From Litorimonas sp947503715 (GTDB lineage: Bacteria; Pseudomonadota; Alphaproteobacteria; Caulobacterales; Maricaulaceae): a stretch of 64,000 bases of DNA. The stretch covers positions 1,984,001-2,048,000 of the forward strand of contig NZ_CP189850.1 of the NCBI RefSeq assembly GCF_050271975.1. Reading direction: 5' to 3'. The notes under the pieces are model-generated. The model saw only the letters and a program-made list of their open reading frames with translations, searched no databases and was not told where the DNA came from. Of the stretch, positions 43,901-51,669 are shown piece after piece (within the stretch, counting starts at the first letter, position 1; every line of letters starts with the position of its first letter). The position numbers and the translations under genes are program-made.

Positions 43901-46244
43901 TGCTAATTTTACAGGAGGTGATGAAAACGACATTGCCCATCTGAGTGCCACAGGGTCTTTTTTTGATGGCAGAGCCGGTTCAGATCGGCTGAGCTATAAC
44001 TTATCTGGCCTTGCAGATGGCGTAACGATTGATGCTGTGGAAGGCATAGCCTTTTCTAATATTACAGGCCAGTCCTCTGCCACCGATGATAGCTTTATGA
44101 ATGTTGAGCGAATCTCAGGTTCATTTGGTAATGACACGATCTACGTGAGTGCAGATTTGACGGAAGCATCTGGCGCTTCCGGTGATGATACATTGATATT
44201 TCTAAGCGCCAGTGATGCGGTTGCAGGACAATTTATCAGCGGTGGTTTGGAGGGCACAGATCGACTAGCCATTGATATTGCTGATGGAGACGAGATTGAT
44301 TTTAGAGACGTGAATCTTGTCTCATTCCAAGAGTTCCAGTTCGCAACATCCGCCCAAGGCGGAGAAGCGGGAGCCGTGTTCACTGCTAACCAATTTGGCG
44401 ACGTCGGCAAATTGGCGAATGATCTCCACATCATCGGGTCCAGTCCGCAAAACCCGAACGCAAATGATCTTTTCACAATCTTCTTAGGGGTTGTCGATAA
44501 TTTCAGTCTTTCGCAGTTCACTTTCACCGATTGGAATAACGCGAATAATGAAATCAACGTCATAGGCAATGGAGATAATGAAACGATTGTAGGCTCAACG
44601 CAGAATGACAGTATTCGCGGTAATGGCGGAAATGATGAAATTCTCGGGAGTTCGGGCGTTGATACGCTAAGCGGTGGAAGCGGCGATGACATATTCAGAT
44701 ATTTTAATGAGGATGACGCCGCCACGGGCGAAATTGTCAATGGCGGTGCGGATGTTGACATGCTTTCAGTCAATATTGCCGAGGGCTCCGAAATTGACTT
44801 GAGAGGTCTGATTATTGAGTCGATCGAAATTTTGGAGTTTGGCGCGAATGCGGTGAGTTCCAATGGGACAGAAAATATAATTATTATTGACGCCGCTCAA
44901 ATTGGCGGAACAGGCTTCTCAGAAACTCTTGAAATTAAAGGTAGTCAATATGGAGCGAGCGCAGTTGATATTCTGGATATTACACTAGGCAATGCCGGTT
45001 TCTTGGACCTTTCCGGATTTGGTTTCACGAACTGGGGGGCGCAAAATCAAGAAATTAATGTTGCAGGAAGTGCTGGCGACGAAACAATTATAGGGTCCTC
45101 CCAAGACGATATTATATCAGGTGGGGATGGCGACGATCTGATTGTTGGCGGCGCAGGTGATGATATTTTGCGCGGTGGTGACGGATCTGATACGCTTTCT
45201 TTTGAAACTTACGACAATGGAAACGGCAAAGGTGTGACGGTCGGATTGAATTCGACTTTCACAAATAATGCGGCTTCTGGTCGGGATGAAATTTCTGGCT
45301 TTGAGAACATTATTGGATCAGCTTTCGATGACAGACTTTTCGGCAACAGACAAAATAATACGATTGATGGAGGTGGCGGGAATGACCTTATCGCCATTGG
45401 TGGCGGTACGAACACGATCATAGGCGGCGAAGGGTCTGACCGTCTGGATGTGGATGCAACCGTCGATCATATCGAAGGTGATCTCGCCACGGGGACAATC
45501 ACACTCTTTGATGATTATGATAATATTATCGGGACCGCGTCTTTGGATAGCGTTGAAAACCTCCGGGGCGGCGCCGGAGATGACGTTTTGATCGCTGGCG
45601 GAGAAACGAACCGCCTCTTCGGTATGGGCGGAAATGATATAATCACGGGCAGTGACGGCGGAGATTTTCTAGCCGGCGGAAGTGGTGATGACATAATATC
45701 CGGCGGTTTGGCGCGGGACTTTATCTTTGGCGGCCTTGGCGATGATCAGATTTTTGGTGGCGAGGGCAGTGATGTCTTGCGCGGAAATGAAGGCGAAGAC
45801 ACAATTGATGGCGGCGGCGGAAATGACTCCATCGTCAGTGGTGATGAAAATGATACTGTCGATGGCGGGGCAGGAAACGATTTAATCTTAGCCGGACAGG
45901 GCGATGATATTCTTTTCGGCGGCGGGGACGTCGATGATATTCGTGGCGGCCGTGGTCATGATGAAATCAATGGTGGCGCCGGAAATGATCGACTGCAAGG
46001 CAATGAAGGTAATGATATCTTCATTTTCGAAGCGGGAACGGGCAGAGATCGAATTGTTGATTTCAACAAGAATGGCGATGATGCGATTGATCTAACAGAT
46101 TTCGGTTTTGTCGAATTTTCTGATGTCGCGGATGCTATTCGAAGTTCCGGCAATCATGTCATTATTGACCTGAAGAACGGCGATGAGATCGTGCTTCTCA
46201 ATACAGACATTGCAGATATTGATGATGGTGATTTCATTCTTTGA
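40926..46244 (+). CDS. Giant RTX / hemolysin-type calcium-binding protein, type I secretion substrate
   Basis: This 1772-residue acidic protein contains no cysteine and has no Sec signal. Residues 1-435 are a beta-rich, propeller-like region (LALSNGNILIASVG, LSGGGFAILGADF). From about residue 440 it holds clusters of GGxGxDxUx nonapeptides (e.g. GGDGDDVISGGTGADQI, GGNGDDVIFAGDGDDVL), densest near 560-620, 715-760, 800-850 and 1510-1700. Two homologous non-RTX modules of about 120 residues occur near 1115-1225 and 1280-1385 (both with NEINV/QEINV..G followed by DETI-like turns). The last 60 residues (GRDRIVDFNKNGDDAIDL onward, ending in a hydrophobic DGDFIL) fit a type I secretion signal. It probably folds in calcium outside the cell as an adhesin, S-layer-like or matrix protein. 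No ABC/MFP/TolC genes are nearby. SD GGAG is present. Confidence 0.92.
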   Translation: MFKLLENIDYFNNLGLGLEAFSRMQDSDSILTNTVSFVPVAFHMPSFNMTVNAPVTPTLWQESASLAGPKGDMLALSNGNILIASVGNSVGYVTDSFGGFINATTALPGDSILVGSVALSGGGFAILGADFDTNTLSIFTYSQTATLVSTQSLSLGSFSNIGQDLSMSINDAGTIFIVARLFNTDNFSRDQPIYGWTVDDMGTTTGPFLVTEDSSLLTGSNNENPFNEGIVSLDSGRFATVIFDNDTFGLNLRRTIDVEVTNPDGSSHLSINLTSASDGSIRAVHDVAHMGGGSLAVLYSESSNSGGDGLMHIAFVNADTGVLGSNLIVPMGTATSGDVQQLTALENSAGSPTGEYLVSILDRATNTLHIQRYDTGVTPVGSEILIQNLTNSFLRSEFVYYIEPISVSRFALIYTDASGDEQYEVYSYASEGTVDEAGNYIGTAGDDTLTNTNVATTGNFYLSTGNDTVTQTTAINLIDLGAGDDALIFNTAPTNLSGRVDGGSGIDSFSYMSTLPNISVTLDMRSDGILRIQDLGIETGGAATLIDFENITSGDGDDDIRGSEDANIFTGNGGDDFLVGYGGDDVLSGGSGIDTLVGGLGSDLLLGGANDDIIVGGSQNDNLQGFTGNDTFYQWDHGGTASGFTDTIDGGDGIDTLRMQLFGIRVGDVDQGDYDFNFAAGIITGNGETINISNVEILYAGDGDSTYTGTGAVNTVYGQGGDDVIFGFGGDDILDGGDGDDVISGGTGADQIDGGDGNDTGDYTYTNGNLTVNLDTGQAFGTSAGFGGETLTSIENLILGGGDDNITGNDDNNRIDGGNGDDVIFAGDGDDVLIGGGGDDVLDGGNGNDTADYSYTSANLTIDLANGEAFPSSIGNSVGDSLFSIENANGGGGDDLILDRSDNNIVFGDAGDDRFNYIGGNDRFDGGDGQDTLDLSASSGVDIRVDSSFISGADYVVTSQGGGFPLVQGLEVETFIGSLLSNNTFRVSGVNFANFTGGDENDIAHLSATGSFFDGRAGSDRLSYNLSGLADGVTIDAVEGIAFSNITGQSSATDDSFMNVERISGSFGNDTIYVSADLTEASGASGDDTLIFLSASDAVAGQFISGGLEGTDRLAIDIADGDEIDFRDVNLVSFQEFQFATSAQGGEAGAVFTANQFGDVGKLANDLHIIGSSPQNPNANDLFTIFLGVVDNFSLSQFTFTDWNNANNEINVIGNGDNETIVGSTQNDSIRGNGGNDEILGSSGVDTLSGGSGDDIFRYFNEDDAATGEIVNGGADVDMLSVNIAEGSEIDLRGLIIESIEILEFGANAVSSNGTENIIIIDAAQIGGTGFSETLEIKGSQYGASAVDILDITLGNAGFLDLSGFGFTNWGAQNQEINVAGSAGDETIIGSSQDDIISGGDGDDLIVGGAGDDILRGGDGSDTLSFETYDNGNGKGVTVGLNSTFTNNAASGRDEISGFENIIGSAFDDRLFGNRQNNTIDGGGGNDLIAIGGGTNTIIGGEGSDRLDVDATVDHIEGDLATGTITLFDDYDNIIGTASLDSVENLRGGAGDDVLIAGGETNRLFGMGGNDIITGSDGGDFLAGGSGDDIISGGLARDFIFGGLGDDQIFGGEGSDVLRGNEGEDTIDGGGGNDSIVSGDENDTVDGGAGNDLILAGQGDDILFGGGDVDDIRGGRGHDEINGGAGNDRLQGNEGNDIFIFEAGTGRDRIVDFNKNGDDAIDLTDFGFVEFSDVADAIRSSGNHVIIDLKNGDEIVLLNTDIADIDDGDFIL

Positions 46245-47307
46245 GGACAAACTTTGTAGCCACAACTCAAGTCATTAGCTGAAGTTACTTTCGTCTGCTG
46301 CGGGCTGTCTTTTATTTCGTGTCATGATTTATAAAATGCTGGAGATTTAATTGGGCTTTGTCGCGTTAACTCCAGTTCTCGTACATTGCTCTAAGAACTG
46401 TTGATGAAAACGTGTATGTAGTCTCATCATCGGTTTCATCCAGATGTCATTAAAGGTGTCGTCTGGATGTATTATTGCTTCAATCTCAGCTTTTGTGATT
46501 TCGAAGAATCACTGATCGAAAATGGTGTTAATGTGTTTTTTGAAACGATAAACACTTTGGTCGAAAAATTTGGGTCAACCTATGCAAAGTGGATGAGTTC
46601 AGGCCCGAACACTCTCGCCTGTCTAACAATAACTACGGTGACAAAATCTTTCGTACACTCAATTTGCTCACTATATTGAGTAATAAAGACCTCACGCCAC
46701 CACTAAGTTTCTCCAACATTGAGTTTATCTTGTGACACTGGATGAGCTCAATTGCGATATATTCTCGGTGAGGTTTCTTTCCTTTAAGTTTAATTGGCTG
46801 CCATACTACCTCTTCATGGTGGGCCCGCGTTTCACACCACTCCATGAGTAATTCTTTGTAGTCGTTTTACTTATCTCTCTCTTCCGATGAAAACGGTCCG
46901 CGTGCTTTGATCGTACCGCAGCTCATGTTTAATAAAACTTCATCAGGATGTTGGTTCAACCGTCCAGATACAAATATAGCTTAGGTCCGCTTTGCCCCAA
47001 AGCAGAAAAAGAGGCGTCATGTTTTAGCGTTGTTAGATTCTCGGGTATTGCCATTTTCCGAGGGCTGACGTGTCAAGACCATATGGAAGATTTAGTCAGT
47101 TTGACAGTATTAGTATTTGTTTGAAACTAGCCGCCTGATTGCCCTCTCCAGACAAGCTAGAGAGGTATCCATATCAACGTCAGCGTTGTCATACCTTTTA
47201 TGGACTGATAGGCAATCCAGACCCAGAAAAGCTCTTTCTTGTGATCCTTAACATAGCTGATGGCTTTTTTTGGGCTCAGTCGTCTCATTGATACCCGCGC
47301 ACTCATC
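46245..47307. other. Gene-poor region of about 1.06 kb with IS debris
   Basis: Between the RTX stop and the small CydX-like gene I find only an IS6-type remnant (given separately) and AT-rich sequence. A minus-strand open frame at 46633-46845 (WQPIKLKGKKPHREYI) has no SD and no family I recognise. ACTCAAT-N11-ATTGAGT (46657-46681) vaguely resembles the ATACTCAA half-site but with a different spacer. No convincing terminator for either neighbour is seen. Confidence 0.5.
46352..46600 (+). pseudogene. IS6-family element remnant (terminal repeat and transposase N-terminus)
   Basis: GGGCTTTGTCGCGTTAA (46352-46368) resembles the terminal inverted repeat of IS6-type elements. About 60 bases later the frame from 46428 reads HRFHPDVIKGVVWMYYCFNL, then SFCDFEESLIENGVNVFFETI and VEKFGSTYAK, matching the IS6 transposase start (HRFPPEVI..AVWLY, LSxRDVEELLAERG, VSYETVxRW, KFG). 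The Trp of the helix-turn-helix and the DDE domain are lost. Inactive. Confidence 0.72.
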
Positions 47308-47457
47308 TTATGTTCTCAAAACGAGCTTGATGAGGGTGCCGACGATGGTGATGGTGACGAAGCCCAATCCCCATAGTCCGACAAACCAAAGCAGCTCCTT
47401 TGGCCCTGTTTTCTCTATGTGCGTGTCTTTTTCTTGGAGAAATTTAAATTTGGGCAT
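47308..47457 (-). CDS. DUF2474/CydX-like small bd-oxidase subunit
   Basis: This 49-residue frame starts at ATG 47457, which shares one base with the cydB stop (TAATG). It encodes a charged N-terminus (MPKFKFLQEKDTHIEK) and one membrane span (LLWFVGLWGLGFVTITIVG) ending LIKLVLRT. Single-span proteins of this size directly after cydB are structural or stabilising subunits of bd-type oxidases (CydX, CydH/YnhF, DUF2474). The LWFVGLWGLG pattern fits DUF2474 best. No other function is suggested. It is the last gene of the sulfide operon. Confidence 0.8.
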   Translation of the reverse strand: MPKFKFLQEKDTHIEKTGPKELLWFVGLWGLGFVTITIVGTLIKLVLRT

Positions 47458-48458
47458 TAGTGGTACCCCGCTTCTGGATCAACTTTGCCTCTGAACACCC
47501 AATAGGAATAAGCTGTGTATGCCAAGATCATGGGCAATAGTATGAGCGCGCCGACCAACATGAACATCAGGCTTTTGTCGGGCGCCGCTGCCTCGGCAAT
47601 CGTGATCGCGCGCGGGACGATATAAGGCGTGATGCCGATGCCAAGACCGATGAAGCAGAGAAGGAATATGCCAATTGTTGTAAAAAAAGGCAAATTATCC
47701 CGGCGTTTCAACAATCCGAATGCCAAGACTCCCGCGAGAATAAAGACGAGTGTTGGAACTGGCAGAACGAAAAGAAGCCGCGGGAATGTGAACCACCGCT
47801 CCGCGATTTCAGGGGACAAGAAAGGCGTCCAAAGGCTGACGATTCCCATAAAAGCCAATGTCGCGACCGCCGTGATTTTGGAGATGCGGTAGGCCTTCTC
47901 GCGCAGGATACCTTCCGTCTTCATCACAAGCCAAGTTGATCCTAGCAGAGCATATCCAGCTGTCAGAGCCACGCCGCACATCATGGAGAAAGGGGTCAAC
48001 CAATCCCACCAACCGCCGCCATAGGCCCGGCCTTCAACCTCAATGCCTTGCACAAATGCGCCGAGGACAATGCCTTGTGAAAAAGTGGCAAGAAGCGATC
48101 CGAAAAAGAATGACTTATCCCATGTCTTCTCGTGCGCCTTATCTCTCCAGCGATATTCAAAAGCGACGCCCCGAAAGACGAGCGCCAAAATCATAACGAT
48201 GAAAGGGGCGTAAAGCGCAGGGAGTACAACCGCATAAGCTAAAGGGAATGCCGCCAGCAAGCCGCCGCCGCCGAGGACTAGCCAAGTCTCATTACCATCC
48301 CAAACGGGGGCGACAGAGTTCATAGCGACATCGCGGCATTTATCCGTTTCCAAGAATGGGAAAACGAGACCAATGCCAAGGTCGAACCCGTCAAGAATTA
48401 CATAGATGAAGATGGCAACGGCCAGAAGACCGGCCCAAATTGTTGGTAGATCAAACAT
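47457..48458 (-). CDS. cydB: Cytochrome bd-type (CIO) quinol oxidase subunit II
   Basis: This 333-residue integral membrane protein starts MFDLPTIWAGLLAVAIFIYV, continues with ILDGFDLGIGLVFPFL (the conserved CydB start) and VAPVWDGNETWLVLGGGGLLAAFP, then YRWRDKAHEKTWD and PYIVPRAITI. It pairs with CydA to oxidise ubiquinol with O2 in the cytoplasmic membrane. It is nine bases downstream of cydA and overlaps the small subunit gene by one base. The context with SQR suggests it re-oxidises quinol produced from sulfide. Confidence 0.94.
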   Translation of the reverse strand: MFDLPTIWAGLLAVAIFIYVILDGFDLGIGLVFPFLETDKCRDVAMNSVAPVWDGNETWLVLGGGGLLAAFPLAYAVVLPALYAPFIVMILALVFRGVAFEYRWRDKAHEKTWDKSFFFGSLLATFSQGIVLGAFVQGIEVEGRAYGGGWWDWLTPFSMMCGVALTAGYALLGSTWLVMKTEGILREKAYRISKITAVATLAFMGIVSLWTPFLSPEIAERWFTFPRLLFVLPVPTLVFILAGVLAFGLLKRRDNLPFFTTIGIFLLCFIGLGIGITPYIVPRAITIAEAAAPDKSLMFMLVGALILLPMILAYTAYSYWVFRGKVDPEAGYH

Positions 48459-48467
48459 TATGGCCTC

Positions 48468-49883
48468 CTATTCGGCGTGGTTCATGGCATCGGGATCAAG
48501 AGAGGCGGCGGGCGTTGTGCCCGCAGTCCTTGTGACTGTGCCTGGTAATTTGCCAAGCTCGCCCGGTGTCTTGTTCATCATTTTCAGAATGTAATAAGTT
48601 CCCGCGCCAAAGAGCGCGAAATAGACCACAACGAAGGCGAGAAGCGATGCTGCGACGGCGGGCGCCTCAACAGGCGCAATCGATTCTGTCGTCCGAAGCA
48701 TGCCGTATACGGTGAAGGGTTGGCGTCCGACCTCCGTTGTGATCCAACCCGCGAGGACGGCGACAAATCCACTCGGCCCCATCACAAGCGCAAACTTGTG
48801 AAATAGGCTGGCCTCATAAAGGCGCTTTCGCCATCTCAGGAATAGGCTTGTCACGCCAACAAGTAGCATAAGCATCCCAATGCCAACCATGATGCGGAAG
48901 CTCCAGAAGACGATTGCGACGGGCGGCTGATCTTCGCGCGGAATTGTATCCAGCCCGGCAAGCGGTGCGTTTAAATCATGTTTGAGGATGAGCGACGAGG
49001 CTTTGGGAATGCCAATCGCATATTTCAGTTCTTGGTTTTCCTGATCCGGAATGCCGAACAGATAAAGCGGTGCACCGTGATCATGGCTCTCAAAATGACC
49101 TTCCATAGCCATCACTTTAGCGGGCTGATGCTCCAGCGTATTGATGCCGTGAAAGTCGCCCGCGATGATCTGAATGGGAGCGACAATCGCGGCCATCCAC
49201 ATTGCCATCGAGAACATTTTACGGGCCTCTTCATTGGTTCTATCCTTTAGCAAGTGCCACGCACCAACTGCGCCGACAACGAAAGCTGTCGTCAGATAGG
49301 CGGCTAAAACCATATGGACGAGACGGTAAGGGAAGCTCGGATTGAAAATAATCTCCATCCAGCTCTCAGGGATGAATTGCCCAGCCTCATTGATAGAGAA
49401 GCCTGCGGGTGTTTGCATCCAGCTATTCACGGAGAGGATCCAAGTCGCGGACAACAGTGTCCCAAAGGCCACCATTATGGTCGCAATAAAATGCAGCCGC
49501 TTGGACACCCGGCCCATGCCAAACAACATGATGCCAAGGAAACCCGCTTCGAGGAAGAAGGCCGTCAAAACCTCATAGGCCATGAGCGGTCCAATGACTG
49601 GCCCTGCCTTATCCGAAAAGACGCTCCAATTCGTACCAAATTGATAGGCCATGACGATGCCGGAAACGACGCCCATGCCAAACGCCACGGCAAAAATTTT
49701 ACGCCAATATTTGAAGAGGCGAAGGTAGGTATCACTTCCCGTTTTCAGCCAAAGACCTTCAAGCACCATCAGGTAGCTCGCAAGGCCGATCGAAAAGGCT
49801 GGGAAAATAATATGAAAAGAGACGGTAAAGGCAAATTGCGCTCTTGCGAGGTTCACTGCCAGTTCGCTGACGATAGGTTCCAT
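48468..49883 (-). CDS. cydA: Cytochrome bd-type (CIO) quinol oxidase subunit I
   Basis: This 471-residue protein has H24 (FTVSFHIIFPAFSIG) as a heme ligand, the charged heme site AYEVLTAFFLEAGFLG, GDFHGINTLEHQPAKVMAMEG and EVGRQPFTVYG. It is about 50 residues shorter than E. coli CydA and has the short Q-loop that defines the cyanide-insensitive oxidase (CioA) branch. Such oxidases tolerate sulfide, which poisons heme-copper oxidases. Its ATG overlaps the SulP stop by one base (TAATG). Role: terminal oxidase of the sulfide operon. Confidence 0.94.
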   Translation of the reverse strand: MEPIVSELAVNLARAQFAFTVSFHIIFPAFSIGLASYLMVLEGLWLKTGSDTYLRLFKYWRKIFAVAFGMGVVSGIVMAYQFGTNWSVFSDKAGPVIGPLMAYEVLTAFFLEAGFLGIMLFGMGRVSKRLHFIATIMVAFGTLLSATWILSVNSWMQTPAGFSINEAGQFIPESWMEIIFNPSFPYRLVHMVLAAYLTTAFVVGAVGAWHLLKDRTNEEARKMFSMAMWMAAIVAPIQIIAGDFHGINTLEHQPAKVMAMEGHFESHDHGAPLYLFGIPDQENQELKYAIGIPKASSLILKHDLNAPLAGLDTIPREDQPPVAIVFWSFRIMVGIGMLMLLVGVTSLFLRWRKRLYEASLFHKFALVMGPSGFVAVLAGWITTEVGRQPFTVYGMLRTTESIAPVEAPAVAASLLAFVVVYFALFGAGTYYILKMMNKTPGELGKLPGTVTRTAGTTPAASLDPDAMNHAE

Positions 49884-51628
49884 TAGAGGTAATATTCCAC
49901 TTCTGTATCAAATGCATTTCCGCATATCTTTTTGATAGCGCTATGCTGACTTAAAAACACCTCCCCGCTGAGATCATGCGTCAAGTGGGATTTTTCCAAC
50001 TTGTCTATGACCGGACCTTTCACCTCCGAGAGATGAAAGGTGATTTTTGCGGACTTCAGCCGCTCGTTTATAGATTCGAGACTCTCCAGTGCGGACAGGT
50101 CAATATCGTTGACGGCAGAGCACATGAGAATGACATGTTCGACCGTGTCAGAAGCGAGTGCTCGTTCGTAAATAGCGTCTTCAAGATAGCGCGCATTTGC
50201 AAAATAGAGGGACTCATCTACCCGCATTGTAACAACGCGGGGGCTTGTAATGACATCGTACCGATCAACATTTCTAAAGTGCTCTGTATCGCGAACTTGT
50301 CCGACAATCGCGTAATGCGGACGGGATGAACGATAGAGGAACATCGCAATTGAAATCACTACACCTGCCATGACGCCGGCTTCCACGCCTATAGTTAACG
50401 TGAGAAGGATTGTCGCCATCATCGCGGCAAAATCACTCTTCGAATAATTCCAAGCCTGTTTTATGTCCGGGAAATTTACAAGCGACAAGACCGCTACTAT
50501 GATCGTCGCTGCAAGCGTCGCGATTGGTAGATTGTATAATAGAGGCGTCAGAAACAATGTTGCGAGCGCGATGCCGATGGCGGTGAACCCTCCCGCGGCC
50601 GGTGTCTCAGCTCCGGCGTCAAAATTGACAGCTGACCGCGCAAAACCGCCCGTAACTGAATAACCGCCAGAAAATGCAGAGGCAATATTGGAAGCGCCAA
50701 GTGCGATGAGTTCTTGGTCAGGTTCAATACGCTGGCGTTTCTTTGCGGCTAATGTTTGTGCGACAGAGACGGATTCCACGAAACCGATAATCGCAATAAT
50801 TAAGGAAGAGCCAAGAAGACTTATCCAAAGCGTCATATCAAATTCCGGAGCGGCAATAGGCGGAAGGCCTTTGGGTATATCTCCAACAATTTTGACGCCT
50901 TTGTCTTCAAGGTCCAAAAATAGGACGGCTAAAATTGAGACGGCGACGGCGATGACAGGACCAACACGGGCTCCAATGCCTGCCAGCTTTTCGCTTAATC
51001 CCATATTTCTGAGCAAAGGTTTCAGGTTTCCGCGAACCCAAAATAGAAAGACTGTTGAGATGATGCCTATTATTAAAGTCGGCATGTTCGTTTCGGGTAT
51101 TTTCGAGATGAGGGTTTGGCCGATTTCTAACAAGTTATGCCCGGTAACTTTTACCCCCAGAATATGTTTTAGCTGGCTTACAGCGATTAGTATTCCCGAT
51201 GCTGTAATGAAACCCGAAATAACAGGGTGGCTTAGAAAGTTTGCGATGAAGCCAAGTTTAAAAAGCCCCATGACAAGAAGCATCGCACCTGAAATAAGCG
51301 CTAATAATATTGCAACGGCCAAATATTCGGGAGAGCCTTGCGCCGCTATCTTGCCTGCTGCCGCGGCCGTCATTAATGAGATGACAGCGACAGGGCCTAC
51401 CGCCAGCGCTTTACTCGTTCCGAAAATGGCGTAGGCGACAAGCGGCAAAATACTGGCATAGAGTCCCACTTGGGGCGGTAATCCAGCCAAAAGAGCATAG
51501 GCCAATGATTGCGGAATGAGCATGATCGTTACAATAACGGCAGCGATGCCGTCATTTACGAAAGTCTCACCTTTGTAACGACGACCCCAATCTAGAATTG
51601 GGAAGTAACTTGAAAGTTTAATTGACAT
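49883..51628 (-). CDS. SulP-family anion transporter with STAS domain
   Basis: This 581-residue transporter has the SulP signature in the first spans (VTIMLIPQSLAYALLAGLPPQ), GTSKALAVGPVAVISLM, the later GGYSVTGGFARSAVNFDAGA and a C-terminal STAS domain (about residues 440-560, with AVNDIDLSALESLESI). SulP proteins carry sulfate, bicarbonate or other anions. Between SQR and the oxidase genes it may export sulfite or sulfate made from sulfide oxidation or exchange it for another anion; this is inference. One-base overlap with cydA and a 41-base gap from the SQR gene place it in the operon. Confidence 0.9.
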   Translation of the reverse strand: MSIKLSSYFPILDWGRRYKGETFVNDGIAAVIVTIMLIPQSLAYALLAGLPPQVGLYASILPLVAYAIFGTSKALAVGPVAVISLMTAAAAGKIAAQGSPEYLAVAILLALISGAMLLVMGLFKLGFIANFLSHPVISGFITASGILIAVSQLKHILGVKVTGHNLLEIGQTLISKIPETNMPTLIIGIISTVFLFWVRGNLKPLLRNMGLSEKLAGIGARVGPVIAVAVSILAVLFLDLEDKGVKIVGDIPKGLPPIAAPEFDMTLWISLLGSSLIIAIIGFVESVSVAQTLAAKKRQRIEPDQELIALGASNIASAFSGGYSVTGGFARSAVNFDAGAETPAAGGFTAIGIALATLFLTPLLYNLPIATLAATIIVAVLSLVNFPDIKQAWNYSKSDFAAMMATILLTLTIGVEAGVMAGVVISIAMFLYRSSRPHYAIVGQVRDTEHFRNVDRYDVITSPRVVTMRVDESLYFANARYLEDAIYERALASDTVEHVILMCSAVNDIDLSALESLESINERLKSAKITFHLSEVKGPVIDKLEKSHLTHDLSGEVFLSQHSAIKKICGNAFDTEVEYYL

Positions 51629-51669
51629 TATTCATTCCGCTAAGCGCATGTCTGAGGCCGATAGGTGCG

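Noticed and set aside
41000..46200. Long antisense open frames and many short DNA repeats in the RTX gene, resembling tandem repeats or a CRISPR-like pattern
   Set aside because: The repeats follow the GGxGxDxUx protein code with changing spacers and codons, so they are coding repeats; antisense frames rich in Ser/Pro are mirror images of Gly/Asp codons.
46657..46681. ACTCAAT-N11-ATTGAGT as a third copy of the LuxR-linked palindrome
   Set aside because: Arms are shorter and the spacer is 11 bases instead of 2, so it does not match the 18-base site.
46633..46845. Minus-strand 70-codon frame as a gene
   Set aside because: No SD, no recognised family and set in IS debris; mentioned only within the gene-poor region.
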